Notes under the pieces: generated by a model
The model's input: the letters and a program-made list of their open reading frames with translations, nothing else
Databases searched by the model: none
What the model was told of the DNA's origin: nothing
Shown: positions 23,423 through 32,037 of the stretch, piece after piece
Position numbering within the stretch: position 1 is the first letter of the stretch
Layout: each line of letters begins with the position of its first letter
Position numbers and translations under genes: made by a program
NCBI GenBank assembly: GCA_026984835.1
Contig: JALSRI010000107.1
Location: 1-40,559, forward strand
Direction: 5' to 3'
DNA: 40,559 nt
DNA from: Thiohalobacter sp.
GTDB taxonomy: Bacteria > Pseudomonadota > Gammaproteobacteria > DSM-19610

Positions 23423-25165
23423 TCAGGTGTTGATGACGACGTCCGCCTTGCGCAGCGCCTTGTACCAGAGCACGTCCAGCGGTTTCCAGAAAAAATGCGC
23501 CAGCGCCAGCGCCAGCACCACGATGCCGACCGCGGCGGCGGTGCGCAGCGCCACCTTGCGCTTGTGCCCGCGCACTTCCTCCTCGGTGGCCTGGTAGGGG
23601 ATCTCCGCCAGCGGCGGGGCACCGACGGCGGACAGCAATGATTTGCCGCCCCGCACCGAATCGTCCATGCCTTCCGCGATGGCGGCATAGCCGATGCCGG
23701 CGCCCAGCGCCAGCACCAGGCTCAGGAAGATGATGGCCGGGCGGTTGGGGCTGACCGGTTCTTCCGGCAGGATGGCCGGTTCGATGAGCTCGAAGCGCTC
23801 GCCCTTGCGCTCCTTCTCCAGTTGCTGCGAAACCTGGGCCTCCATCTGCTTGGCGCGGATCTCCTGGTACTTGGCGGTGGCGTTCTGGAGGTCGCGGTTG
23901 AGGGCCAGGTATTCGCGTTCGACCTGGGGCGTCTGCACCAGCCGGTTCTCGTACTCCCGCAGGCGGGCGCGCAGTTCCTCTTTCTTTTTCTTCAGCGAAC
24001 GGATTTCCGAGTCGGCGGCCTCGATCTGGCTCTTGAGCGAGATATAGGCGGGGTTGTCCGGGTTGTCGCCGGCGGCCGTGGCCAGTTTGCCCGGCACCTT
24101 CTCCACTGGCGCCCTTTGCAGGCTGTCGATCTGGCGCCGCAGCTTGACCACGTCGGGGTGTTCCGGGGAGTAGCGCTTGCGCAGCTGGGCCAGCTCGCTT
24201 TTCAGCGCCTCGATCTGCTTCATGCGTTCGGCGGACGTATCGACGTCGCCGGTCTCGGCCTCCAGCGCCTCGATCTCCCGTTTGGCGCGGATGACGTCCG
24301 GGTGGTCCTCGGAATAACGTGCCTTCAGCCGCAGGTACTCGGTGCGCAGCGCCTGCAGGCGGGTCTTGGGGTCGACCGAGACATCGGTGCCGAAAGGCTT
24401 GAGCTGGGCGAGTTGGCCGCCGAGGTAGATCTTCCTCTCCTCCAGGGAGCGGATCTGGCTGTCGATGTCCGAGAGTTCGCGCTCGGTGCGGTCCATCAGC
24501 GTCTGGTTGAGCTCACGCAGTTCCGGCAGCTCGTTGATGTGCTGTTCCTTGAAGGCGGCCAGCTTTTCTTCCAACTCGTCGATTTCCCGGCTCAGGCGTT
24601 CCGACTCCGCTGTCAGGAAGTTGTAGGTTTCACTCGCTTTTTCCGAGCGTTCCTTCAGATTTTCCTTGAGATACAGGGAGGTGAGTTCGTTGGCAACTTT
24701 CTGTACCTGTCCCGGATGATCACCGGTGAAACTGAGCCGGAAGGCAATGGTGGCGGCCGTGGGCCGGCCTGAGCGTGGGTCCACGACCTCGGCATCGATC
24801 ATCTGGAGGTCGATGTTGTCGCGCATCTCCTCGATGATTTCTTCCGTCGTCAGGCGCTTGCTGTCGTCCTTGTAGAGGCCGTATTTCTTTATGATCTCCA
24901 ACAGGTTGGAGCGCGCCATCACCATCTGGCTGATGGCCTGGATGCGTTGCGCGGCATAACTCGTCACCGTGGACCGGACCAGCTCGGGTGGGATGTCCTG
25001 CTCCTTGATAAGGATGGTGGCCGATGAGCGGTAGGTAGGTGGCCACAGTACAGCAGTCAGCAGACCGGCCAGGAAGACAACCGCAGCGACACCGAGGATG
25101 CTCAGACGACGCCTTTTCAGAGCGCCAAGATAATCTTTTAAATCAAGTGGTTGTTCTTCCATCAT
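23423..25165 (-). CDS. Polysaccharide chain-length determinant (Wzz/GumC type)
   Basis: 580 residues. A first membrane helix (about 17-37, LSILGVAAVVFLAGLLTAVLW) follows the Wzz start LDLKDYLGALKRR. A long periplasmic domain holds coiled coil from about 165 to 455 (EKASETYNFLTAESERLSREI onward, in part) and the PxxP-like end PILPEEPVSPNRP before helix two (about 475-495). An additional C-terminal helix (AAAVGIVVLALALAHFF, about 542-558) makes it longer than classic Wzz and like exosortase-locus GumC proteins. The first 30 or so codons are AT-rich, as in the genes to the right, while the rest has the high-GC codon use of the left side. Confidence 0.9.
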   Translation of the reverse strand: MMEEQPLDLKDYLGALKRRRLSILGVAAVVFLAGLLTAVLWPPTYRSSATILIKEQDIPPELVRSTVTSYAAQRIQAISQMVMARSNLLEIIKKYGLYKDDSKRLTTEEIIEEMRDNIDLQMIDAEVVDPRSGRPTAATIAFRLSFTGDHPGQVQKVANELTSLYLKENLKERSEKASETYNFLTAESERLSREIDELEEKLAAFKEQHINELPELRELNQTLMDRTERELSDIDSQIRSLEERKIYLGGQLAQLKPFGTDVSVDPKTRLQALRTEYLRLKARYSEDHPDVIRAKREIEALEAETGDVDTSAERMKQIEALKSELAQLRKRYSPEHPDVVKLRRQIDSLQRAPVEKVPGKLATAAGDNPDNPAYISLKSQIEAADSEIRSLKKKKEELRARLREYENRLVQTPQVEREYLALNRDLQNATAKYQEIRAKQMEAQVSQQLEKERKGERFELIEPAILPEEPVSPNRPAIIFLSLVLALGAGIGYAAIAEGMDDSVRGGKSLLSAVGAPPLAEIPYQATEEEVRGHKRKVALRTAAAVGIVVLALALAHFFWKPLDVLWYKALRKADVVINT

Positions 25166-25227
25166 CTTCCCTTCCGCGCTACCGGATGTTGCGCATTAGC
25201 GCGTGCGGCCCGTCCCCCGGCGTGCCG

Positions 25228-26451
25228 CTAGCGGGAAACTGCAATTTTAGGCCACTGGTAGGTGAGCGTCAAATAGGCGGCGTTGCGTACCTCATCCCGA
25301 CCATTCTCTCGCGCTTGCTTGTTATATCGGTAACTGACTGAAATTCTGAAGAATCGAGATAAACTAAGCTGAATATGTGGTGTCACGGTGAAGTACCTTG
25401 TGTCCAATCGAGGTGAAACTGGACTCTGGTCCGTAGTCTGGGTATGGACCATTGACAGACCCAGGTCGCCTGATAAGGTTTCAGAGAAGTTGTATCGGTT
25501 GTCACTCGAAATTCGTGTTACTTCCACCAGTATGCCGGATATGGTGTTAGTGACGTCCCGGGAAGCTGAGAGGGAGATATCACCTCTGACAAATGCCTTC
25601 GACAGGCTCAAACTGAAGACGCTCCCGTTACTACTTGTTTCGGAACGTCCTGGTACATTGATGAAGCCCAGAGGTATACCCCCGGATAAAACGGGTACCG
25701 CGGCATTGTCGAACTCTGTCCGTGTACGTCTTAGGCCCAAAACTACCGACGCATTCAATATTTCGCTGAACCGGTAGGATGCTCCAATCTGCAAGAACGT
25801 GAACCTTGACTGTATGTTGTTTTCACTATCGGAAAAGGTTTGTCCTGCCGTCAACGAGGTAGTACTGCGTTCATTCAATATCCGCGCTACAGTTAGTTGG
25901 CCATTCTGGAGAGCATAGTCTACGAATGCCGTATTGCTTGTACTGCGATAGCGAACGTCAGTGTAAGTGTATTCGAAAGTCATACGTGTCAGGGGATCAA
26001 AATTCCATGTCCAGCCCGGATTGATGCTGTTGCTCAGGCGGGGTATACGATCGAAAACCAGTCCGGTCTGGTCGAGTTCGCTATCCAGCGTGGTATCTTT
26101 CAACGCGCTTAGATCGAGGCTCATTTCAGCCTTCTCCAGTCGATACAGTGATGTGATGCCCAGGCGTGCATTGTTGTCATTGAACTCAGCGGCATCCAAG
26201 AATCGCCTGAAATTCAGGCCGATCTCGCCGCTCAGGCTGGATCGAGCTGTTTCACGGCTGAACTTGGCGGTTGGGGTGATATCTATCTCAGCGGACGAAA
26301 TATTGCTCGCTGATTGCATGGTTATGTTGTCGTCGTATCCAACTCGTGACTGTAGTGCAGGCTCGATTTTCCATTCTGCAGCCGAGGCTGTAGTGGTGCT
26401 GGTGGCCAAAGTGAGTAAATACAGGCAAGAAAAAACCGAATATTCTTTCAT
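25228..26451 (-). CDS. Outer-membrane beta-barrel protein of EPS locus
   Basis: 407 residues with a clear signal peptide (MKEYSVFSCLYLLTLATSTTT, then ASA before AEWKIEP). The mature part is a continuous run of alternating polar/aromatic beta strands (GYDDNITMQ, TFEYTYTDVRYRST, TLTYQW), as in the outer-membrane proteins of exosortase/PEP-CTERM polysaccharide loci. The barrel ends YLTLTYQWPKIAVSR rather than with a terminal Phe. It is likely the outer-membrane outlet or scaffold working with the exporter encoded upstream. Codon use is lower in GC than the wzz body that follows 62 bp downstream. Confidence 0.78.
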   Translation of the reverse strand: MKEYSVFSCLYLLTLATSTTTASAAEWKIEPALQSRVGYDDNITMQSASNISSAEIDITPTAKFSRETARSSLSGEIGLNFRRFLDAAEFNDNNARLGITSLYRLEKAEMSLDLSALKDTTLDSELDQTGLVFDRIPRLSNSINPGWTWNFDPLTRMTFEYTYTDVRYRSTSNTAFVDYALQNGQLTVARILNERSTTSLTAGQTFSDSENNIQSRFTFLQIGASYRFSEILNASVVLGLRRTRTEFDNAAVPVLSGGIPLGFINVPGRSETSSNGSVFSLSLSKAFVRGDISLSASRDVTNTISGILVEVTRISSDNRYNFSETLSGDLGLSMVHTQTTDQSPVSPRLDTRYFTVTPHIQLSLSRFFRISVSYRYNKQARENGRDEVRNAAYLTLTYQWPKIAVSR

Positions 26452-26640
26452 GATGGCCGTCCCATCGTTGTGTTGGAGTCATGTTGATGCGTGGCCGCTG
26501 AATCAGGAGTCCACCTCCCTCGGCAGGGCAGGCCCCATCCGGATTGTGGTGGCCGAACGGGAATCGAGCGGCCCATGCGGTATCAACAGGCCTGGGAAGA
26601 GTCCTGGGGCAATATTGTTGTTTCTGTCGTCGGCTTGTTC

Positions 26641-27213
26641 TTATGGTACGACTACTACGTCGCCTGCATCTAACACAATATTCTGCTGAAGATTTTCGCC
26701 TTTCTCAATGTCTCCGTATCTGAAGGGTATGGATACAAGCTTGCCGCTTTTCCGTCGGAGGATCCGGATTTTGTTTGGCGCGGCATAGGTCGATGTTCCA
26801 CCAGCCATGCTTAATGCTTGCATGACATCGACATAGCGCGTGATGGGGAAAGCGCCGGGGCGATTTACCTTTCCAATGACATAGATTACATTGCCCGATA
26901 ACTGGTTTATTGATACGTTGACTACAGGGTCGGGTATGAATTTGCGCAGGCGATCCACAATGGAGTCGCGTACGTCAGAAACGGGGTGGTTTGCAGCCTC
27001 TATTTCGCCAACCAAGGGAAAGCTGATGAAACCGTCCGGTCGAACGATTGCATCCTGTGCAAGACCCTCTTCCTTCCATACCGAGATCGTGAGTACGTCG
27101 CCAGGTTGGATGAGGTAGCGCTTGATGTCAGCGATGGCTGATGATGATAGTGCACTCATTGCCATGCTGACTAACAGCAATAACAGCCTATGTTTTTGTG
27201 AGGTCGGATGCAT
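26641..27213 (-). CDS. Polysaccharide export protein (Wza/GumB-like, single SLBB)
   Basis: 190 residues. A signal peptide (about 1-28, ending SSSAIA before DIKRY) is followed by the polysaccharide export domain YLIQPGDVLTISVWKEEGL with AIVRPDGFISFPLVGEI, then an SLBB domain VYVIGKVNRPGAFPITRYVDVMQALSMAGG (shown here in part). It lacks the lipobox Cys of classical Wza, as do other short exporters in exosortase-type loci. It is the first gene of a leftward operon of six. The 189-bp gap to the next gene is the only long one in the operon. Confidence 0.9.
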   Translation of the reverse strand: MHPTSQKHRLLLLLVSMAMSALSSSAIADIKRYLIQPGDVLTISVWKEEGLAQDAIVRPDGFISFPLVGEIEAANHPVSDVRDSIVDRLRKFIPDPVVNVSINQLSGNVIYVIGKVNRPGAFPITRYVDVMQALSMAGGTSTYAAPNKIRILRRKSGKLVSIPFRYGDIEKGENLQQNIVLDAGDVVVVP

Positions 27214-27311
27214 GGTGAATTGGGCTGACTACTTTGTTTTTGCTTAAGGGCCAATAGTGCGCTCGTATTGAATCAGAAGGTGCATTGAGGGTCAAGAAAC
27301 GATGCCAACTG

Positions 27312-27370
27312 AGCCGAAGAAGTTCTCTTGGCGGCCCAGGAGCTTCGATCGACAGGGATGTTCTTCGGCT
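27312..27370. other. Long-armed inverted repeat, possible structured leader RNA
   Basis: AGCCGAAGAA (27312-27321) pairs perfectly with TTCTTCGGCT (27361-27370). Inside the 39-base loop, CTCTTGG and CCAGGAG can form a second stem around CGGC. It lies 99-157 bases upstream of the exporter start. No T-run follows on either strand, so it is not a simple terminator. Confidence 0.4.
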
Positions 27371-27568
27371 GCCTGAATTATCAGGATGCTCTTATATGAT
27401 TATATAAATATAAACTATATGGTATGAATGCTGAAACAGGAAGCTCATTAGCGGACCGTTAATAGTCTTGAGAAGGATCAAATGAAGCTGCATTGAGCGT
27501 GGGATGCTTTTTTGCTTGCCTTAAACTAAGGAATCCGGCTTTGTCCTGCAGGGTGAACGAATGTCGAG

Positions 27569-27574
27569 TATAAT
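27569..27574 (+). promoter_or_regulatory. Possible -10 box of the lipoprotein gene
   Basis: TATAAT lies 63 bases ahead of ATG 27638. There is no good -35 hexamer at 16-18 bases (TTGTCC is 22 bases upstream), so another sigma factor or an activator would be needed. Confidence 0.33.
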
Positions 27575-27637
27575 ATTGGGAACTGTTGCAGGGCAATCCG
27601 GTGTAATTCGAGTATGGCTTGTTGGTGGGAATGGCAA

Positions 27638-28564
27638 ATGAACAGGAACGCAATTAGTCATGCCGGTATGGTTGCGATGGCCATAGTCTTGGCTGCTGCG
27701 CTGGCAGGCTGTACCGGCGTAACGTCGTTTGGTTTAACTGCTCGCGCCGGTGATACCGTTGCGCTGCCACTTGGTTGGCAGCAGAACCTCAGTCGGAAAG
27801 ATGTCCGTGTAACGATAACTGACAGCTCGTCCGCTCAGTTCACATATCTCCCTGGCGACCCATCGGTGCGCTCGATCTTCAACAGTTATCCAGACCCCAT
27901 ATCCAATCTGATAGTTGGTGGCGAGACCGGGCAGCCCGGATTGGGGGGTAGTCTTGCGGGCTCTGCCACCGCGTTCGTCGACGCGTCGGTTACAGCTGGG
28001 GACAAGGATTATTTACAGACTTTCATGTTGCTGGATTTGCCCATGGGGATGTCGGTAGGAACGGCGAATATCAGTGTCACCGATCCTGCTGGTAACCCGA
28101 TTCCAAATCCTTCCACAGCAAGCGGCAGTATCGATCCGCTGGCAGTGGAGATCGTGGCGGGGGTTGGGACTCCTAATCAATTGCTTGCACAGGAAGGGCT
28201 TCAGGTAATCGAGGGGTATCTCGTCGCTCTGGAACGTACTGCCCACTATACAGTGACATTTTCCGGGAGCACCATCCCGTATGCGATCCAGCTTGACATG
28301 GTCCACGCGCCAGATGTGGACAACGGTGGGACGGGTAAGGCCTATGTAGTGAATCCGCGTGGCGACCTGAAAAGCGTAAACTGGCATGACGACGGAACGA
28401 ATATGAATATCATTATCATGCCGGCCCGTGATCGGACGCTTTCCGACATAAAGCAGTTTAAATTCTATATTGCCGGCGGTATTACAGGGTTGTCCGTGTC
28501 TCAAATACAGGCATTTGATATGAACGGAAATATGCTTTCTTCTATCAACGTATTTGTGAACTGA
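27638..28564 (+). CDS. Lipoprotein of unknown function
   Basis: 308 residues. The signal sequence MNRNAISHAGMVAMAIVLAA ends in the lipobox LAGC with the modified Cys at 25, so the protein is exported and lipid-anchored. The mature part is predicted mostly beta (VRVTITDSSSAQFTYL, HYTVTFSGSTIPYAIQLDMV), with a Gly-rich turn region (GETGQPGLGGSLAGSATAF). No known domain is recognised. It is transcribed away from the EPS operon and 86 bp ahead of the TPR-oxygenase gene. A surface or envelope role is inferred only from the signal and the neighbourhood. Confidence 0.75.
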   Translation: MNRNAISHAGMVAMAIVLAAALAGCTGVTSFGLTARAGDTVALPLGWQQNLSRKDVRVTITDSSSAQFTYLPGDPSVRSIFNSYPDPISNLIVGGETGQPGLGGSLAGSATAFVDASVTAGDKDYLQTFMLLDLPMGMSVGTANISVTDPAGNPIPNPSTASGSIDPLAVEIVAGVGTPNQLLAQEGLQVIEGYLVALERTAHYTVTFSGSTIPYAIQLDMVHAPDVDNGGTGKAYVVNPRGDLKSVNWHDDGTNMNIIIMPARDRTLSDIKQFKFYIAGGITGLSVSQIQAFDMNGNMLSSINVFVN

Positions 28565-28650
28565 ATAGTATATCTGGTCGAGACTATTCGGCCATATATC
28601 ACCGCATCTTGTATCCTCGATAGTCGGCAGAACGATTTTTGGTATTGTAA

Positions 28651-30357
28651 TTGAACAGCCAGTCACCAAGTCGGCATGTCAATACAACACTGGCGCAAGC
28701 GCTGAAATGCCATGGCCATGGTTCGGTTCGAAAAGCCGAACGCTTATACAGAAAAGTGTTGCGCGATGATCCAACCCAGTCTATCGCGCTGCAGAATTTG
28801 AGCAGACTGCTGCTTGATCAGGAAAAGTATCCGGAAGCGATTAGGCTGGCAGCCAACGCAATTGCTCGGCAGCCTGGAAACACCCTATTTGAACTCTGCC
28901 TGGCCGATGCGCTATGTATGAACGGGGATTACGATGCTGCGATTCATCGTTATGGCCGCGCTTTGCAGTCATCCGAGAAAAGCATGGCAGCGTTGCTGGG
29001 ACGAGCCAGAGCGCATCGATCGAAGGGCGATGTCGAGGGTGCGGTTGCAGATTTGCGATTGGCAATCAGCATGGATCCGGGGTTCCCGCAACCAAGCTAT
29101 GAACTGGCAAACCTGCTCCGTACTGACGGCCGTTTGGATCAGGTGCTGGAGGTGCTGGAGGCGCTTGTAGAGCGCAGGCCCAATGATGCGGATGCGCACC
29201 TTAATCTCGGCAATTTCCTGAAAGAGCTGGGTGAATTTGATCGGGCTCGGGCCGAATACCGCTTTGCGGAGAACTTGTTGCCGCATTCGCCGCTTCCATA
29301 TCAGGCAATGGCTTATCTTCTTTTGGAGCTCGGGGATTACGACGGAGCCCATCGGGCATTTTACTCTGCCTTCGTATTGCGTCATGGCAGAGGATTCGGC
29401 AGGGAAGAATTGTTTGTGCCTCACAAAGTGTCTGAAGAAGCCGGTGGAAAGCTGGTTATGTCTGCTTTTTACTTTGAAAATATGATCGGACATATTGGGC
29501 GCCTTATCGAGGGTGGGCGACTCCATCCTTCCTTCAGGAAGCTTGTCGAATTGTACGGCTCGGTGCAAGAAGGCCTTGATTTTCCGGATGCCGTTGATTG
29601 CAGGATTACCGTGCCGGAATCGGTGGCGGCTGCGATAAGGCCATTTTGCCACCTCGCTCTGCATTATGCGCCGCCAGGCATGATTCCATCGAGAGCGCTG
29701 GCGGGTGATCCCGGGGACTATTATCGTAGATTGGAAGACGACTATTTAGGGTCATCTCTGCCCTGCGTTGTTCTCGATAACGCTCTGTCACAGGCCGCAC
29801 TGGAAGGGCTGAGGGAGTTCTGCCTCGATTCAACCATCTACTTTCAGCAGAGTCCTTCAGGTTTTCTGTTTTCACATGTGCATGATGGATTCAGTTGCCC
29901 GCTGTTGTATCAAATAGCGGCAGAATTGAAGCAGAATTTTCCACGGGTACTTGGGGGCCTGCCGTTGAAAGAGGTATGGGCATATCGTTATCCGCATTCA
30001 GGCGATGGTGTGCGCCCCCACACCGACCAGGCGGCCGTGACGGTGAATTTCTGGATTACGGAGCAGAGCGCCAATGAACGCCCGGACAGTGGGGGGCTGG
30101 TCGTGTACGCCAAGGAGCAATCGTTGGATGTCGACTGGTTCGAGCAGAACTACAACAAGCATGACGAGCATATGCGCCATCAGATTGCTGTCGACATCAC
30201 TTCTTCAGCCGCCATTACCATCCCGTACATGGAAAACCGTGCCGTCATTTTTCGATCCAATCTATATCACCAAACTGACGAGTACTGGTTCAGAGATGAC
30301 TATACCGGCAGACGGCTGAATGTGACGCTGTTGTTTGGGGCGCGAGGGTCAGATTGA
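28651..30357 (+). CDS. TPR protein fused to a 2-oxoglutarate/Fe(II)-dependent oxygenase
   Basis: 568 residues from TTG 28651; no other start lies nearby in frame. Residues about 10-245 form tetratricopeptide repeats (AERLYRKVLRDDPTQSIALQ, AEYRFAENLLPHSPLPYQAM). The C-terminal 190 residues have the jelly-roll iron site: H457-T-D459 in GDGVRPHTDQAAV, H540 in RSNLYHQTDEYW, and the 2OG-binding Arg in GRRLNVTLLFGAR (R555). It should hydroxylate a protein or small molecule; TPRs usually select the protein target. The stop overlaps the start region of the methyltransferase gene, so the two probably act together. Confidence 0.82.
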   Translation: MNSQSPSRHVNTTLAQALKCHGHGSVRKAERLYRKVLRDDPTQSIALQNLSRLLLDQEKYPEAIRLAANAIARQPGNTLFELCLADALCMNGDYDAAIHRYGRALQSSEKSMAALLGRARAHRSKGDVEGAVADLRLAISMDPGFPQPSYELANLLRTDGRLDQVLEVLEALVERRPNDADAHLNLGNFLKELGEFDRARAEYRFAENLLPHSPLPYQAMAYLLLELGDYDGAHRAFYSAFVLRHGRGFGREELFVPHKVSEEAGGKLVMSAFYFENMIGHIGRLIEGGRLHPSFRKLVELYGSVQEGLDFPDAVDCRITVPESVAAAIRPFCHLALHYAPPGMIPSRALAGDPGDYYRRLEDDYLGSSLPCVVLDNALSQAALEGLREFCLDSTIYFQQSPSGFLFSHVHDGFSCPLLYQIAAELKQNFPRVLGGLPLKEVWAYRYPHSGDGVRPHTDQAAVTVNFWITEQSANERPDSGGLVVYAKEQSLDVDWFEQNYNKHDEHMRHQIAVDITSSAAITIPYMENRAVIFRSNLYHQTDEYWFRDDYTGRRLNVTLLFGARGSD

Positions 30358-30365
30358 GGAGCATC

Positions 30366-31751
30366 GTGCCGGATTCCAGTTCCAGATATCATCCCGCAGT
30401 CAGGGCGCAATATGAATCGTTCCCGTATCCTCCCAGGAATCCGGCCGATGAGCTGGCCCGGCTTCTGCTGACCGAGATGGATGCCCTGGGTAAGGTAAGC
30501 TATTACTGCTTTCAGGGGCGCCTCGACTTAAGAGAAAATATTCGCATTCTGGTCGCTGGCGGAGGCACGGGAGATGCAGCTATATTCCTCGCGGAGCAGT
30601 TACGCGGACATCCCGGTGAGGTGGTCTATCTTGATATCAGCAGGGCTTCCATGGAAATTGCCATGGCCCGGGCACGGGTGCGCAAACTGGATAATATTCG
30701 CTGGGTGTCTGGCTCGCTGCTCGATATTCCGCAATTGGATCTGGGATGTTTTGACTACATCAACTGTAGCGGCGTGCTCCACCATCTTGAGGATCCTGTT
30801 GAGGGCTTGCGGGTAACAGCATCAGCGCTCGCCCCCCGCGGGGTTCTTGGTATCATGGTTTACGCAAAGTATGGCCGGACGGGCGTATATCACTTTCAGG
30901 AGCTGATGCGCCTGTTCGGTGGTGAAGACACCGAGTTGGCGGAGATACTGGGTGTGGCCCGATCCCTTATCCATAGTTTGCCGAATACTCATACGCTGAA
31001 GTGTGGCCCCATACCACTTACTAGCCAAAAGGCGGCTGAACTTGAAGATGCAGATATAGTGGATCTGTTCCTGCATCCCCAGGACAGGGCATATACGGTA
31101 TCGGAATTATACGACTGGTTGCATTCCTGTAACCTGGAGCTGGTCGATTTCGTATGTTCACGCCATTTATACGAGCCTGAAACCCACGTTGACGATTCCC
31201 AGCTTCTGGGGTTGATCGGCAGATTGCCTCGTCCGCAGCAACAGGCGATCGCGGAGAATATGGGGGGGAATCTATACAAACATGTCTTTTATACGGGGAA
31301 AGCAACCCCGCGACGTATTGATGTCGACGACCTCAACAACATCCCCTACTTCTGTGATCTGGTGCCGCTGTCGGCCGAGGAGCGGAGGCTGCTTCAGGAA
31401 TACGTCATGGCTGCGCCGATCGGCAGGAAATGCCGCCTTCACTTCCCCAGGGGGAATAGCAGTTTTGAAATCCAGATAACCCCCACGACAGGTTTGTTTT
31501 TCAGGTTCATTGATGGACAGAGGACTCTTGGTAAGATCATCAAGCTGGTCCAGCGACATGCGCGTGCAGCGGGTATTCAGCGCCCGGATCTGAAAAAGGA
31601 GTTCAGGCAGCTTTTCCGCCAGATGAGCTGTAAACATGCCTTGTTACTACGAGGGCGCACCGTGCCGGCCTACAAAACCTATGCGGAGCTCCAGGCTGGA
31701 TGCAAGCCAAGGAGGCACCCGGAAGGTTTGGCCGAATCGGGGGGGCTGTGA
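30366..31751 (+). CDS. Class I SAM-dependent methyltransferase with C-terminal extension
   Basis: 461 residues from GTG 30366, with AGGAG four bases upstream (30357-30361); TTG 30354 is an alternative start overlapping the upstream stop. Residues about 15-215 hold the SAM fold: ILVAGGGTGDAAIFLAEQL for the glycine loop, VVYLDISRASMEIA for the acidic loop and FDYINCSGVLHHLEDPVEGL for motif IV/post-I. The region after 330 (VMAAPIGRKCRLHFPRG, then FFRFIDGQRTLGKII) looks like a separate wing-like regulatory domain. The substrate is unknown; coupling with the oxygenase suggests sequential hydroxylation and methylation. Confidence 0.82.
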   Translation: MPDSSSRYHPAVRAQYESFPYPPRNPADELARLLLTEMDALGKVSYYCFQGRLDLRENIRILVAGGGTGDAAIFLAEQLRGHPGEVVYLDISRASMEIAMARARVRKLDNIRWVSGSLLDIPQLDLGCFDYINCSGVLHHLEDPVEGLRVTASALAPRGVLGIMVYAKYGRTGVYHFQELMRLFGGEDTELAEILGVARSLIHSLPNTHTLKCGPIPLTSQKAAELEDADIVDLFLHPQDRAYTVSELYDWLHSCNLELVDFVCSRHLYEPETHVDDSQLLGLIGRLPRPQQQAIAENMGGNLYKHVFYTGKATPRRIDVDDLNNIPYFCDLVPLSAEERRLLQEYVMAAPIGRKCRLHFPRGNSSFEIQITPTTGLFFRFIDGQRTLGKIIKLVQRHARAAGIQRPDLKKEFRQLFRQMSCKHALLLRGRTVPAYKTYAELQAGCKPRRHPEGLAESGGL

Positions 31752-31761
31752 GGGTTAGTAT

Positions 31762-31803
31762 TCAGGCGAACTATATGCGTGTGCAGTGAGAGTATTCGCC
31801 TGA
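31762..31803. other. Inverted repeat downstream of the methyltransferase gene
   Basis: TCAGGCGAA (31762-31770) and TTCGCCTGA (31795-31803) are perfect 9-bp arms around a 25-base loop, 11 bases after the stop. There is no following T-run, so it is a 3' hairpin or protein-binding dyad rather than a canonical terminator. Confidence 0.4.
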
Positions 31804-31829
31804 CACATCTGCTGTTGGCAAGTTATTCG

Positions 31830-31847
31830 TTCGAGTCCTGCCCGGCG
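31830..31847 (+). other. Short sequence resembling the 3' end of a tRNA gene
   Basis: TTCGAGTCCTGCCCGGCG resembles a T-loop, T-stem 3' side and acceptor 3' side of a tRNA. The matching 5' stem and the rest of a tRNA are missing. Such fragments occur as attachment-site remnants, but 18 bases can also arise by chance. Confidence 0.2.
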
Positions 31848-31965
31848 TGCAGGCGCTTGTGCTGCTGGGTGTGGAGTATGGAAATCCACATCATCACTTA
31901 GTCTGCCACTGGGGCGCGATAAAACCTGCGTAACTTTCCCCGTGAATGCGCGATGAACCAAAAAA

Positions 31966-31990
31966 GGGCGCCCCGCCAAGCGGGGCGCCC
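31966..31990 (-). terminator. Rho-independent terminator of the PEP-CTERM-type gene
   Basis: GGGCGCCCCGC, loop CAA, GCGGGGCGCCC is a perfect 11-bp GC-rich stem. On the minus strand it is followed by TTTTTT, 48 bases past the stop of the gene at 32038-32892. Confidence 0.88.
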
Positions 31991-32037
31991 TCCCGTTTGT
32001 CACACTTTAAGTGGGGCAAACTATGCGGCTGTCTCCT

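Larger units (their letters stand above)
27214..27637. other. AT-rich divergent regulatory gap between EPS operon and lipoprotein gene
   Basis: 424 bp with no credible gene. It holds an AT-rich tract near 27390-27425 (TATATGATTATATAAATATA), a long inverted repeat at 27312-27370 and a TATAAT at 27569. It must contain the promoter of the leftward EPS operon and that of the rightward lipoprotein gene. Confidence 0.7.
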
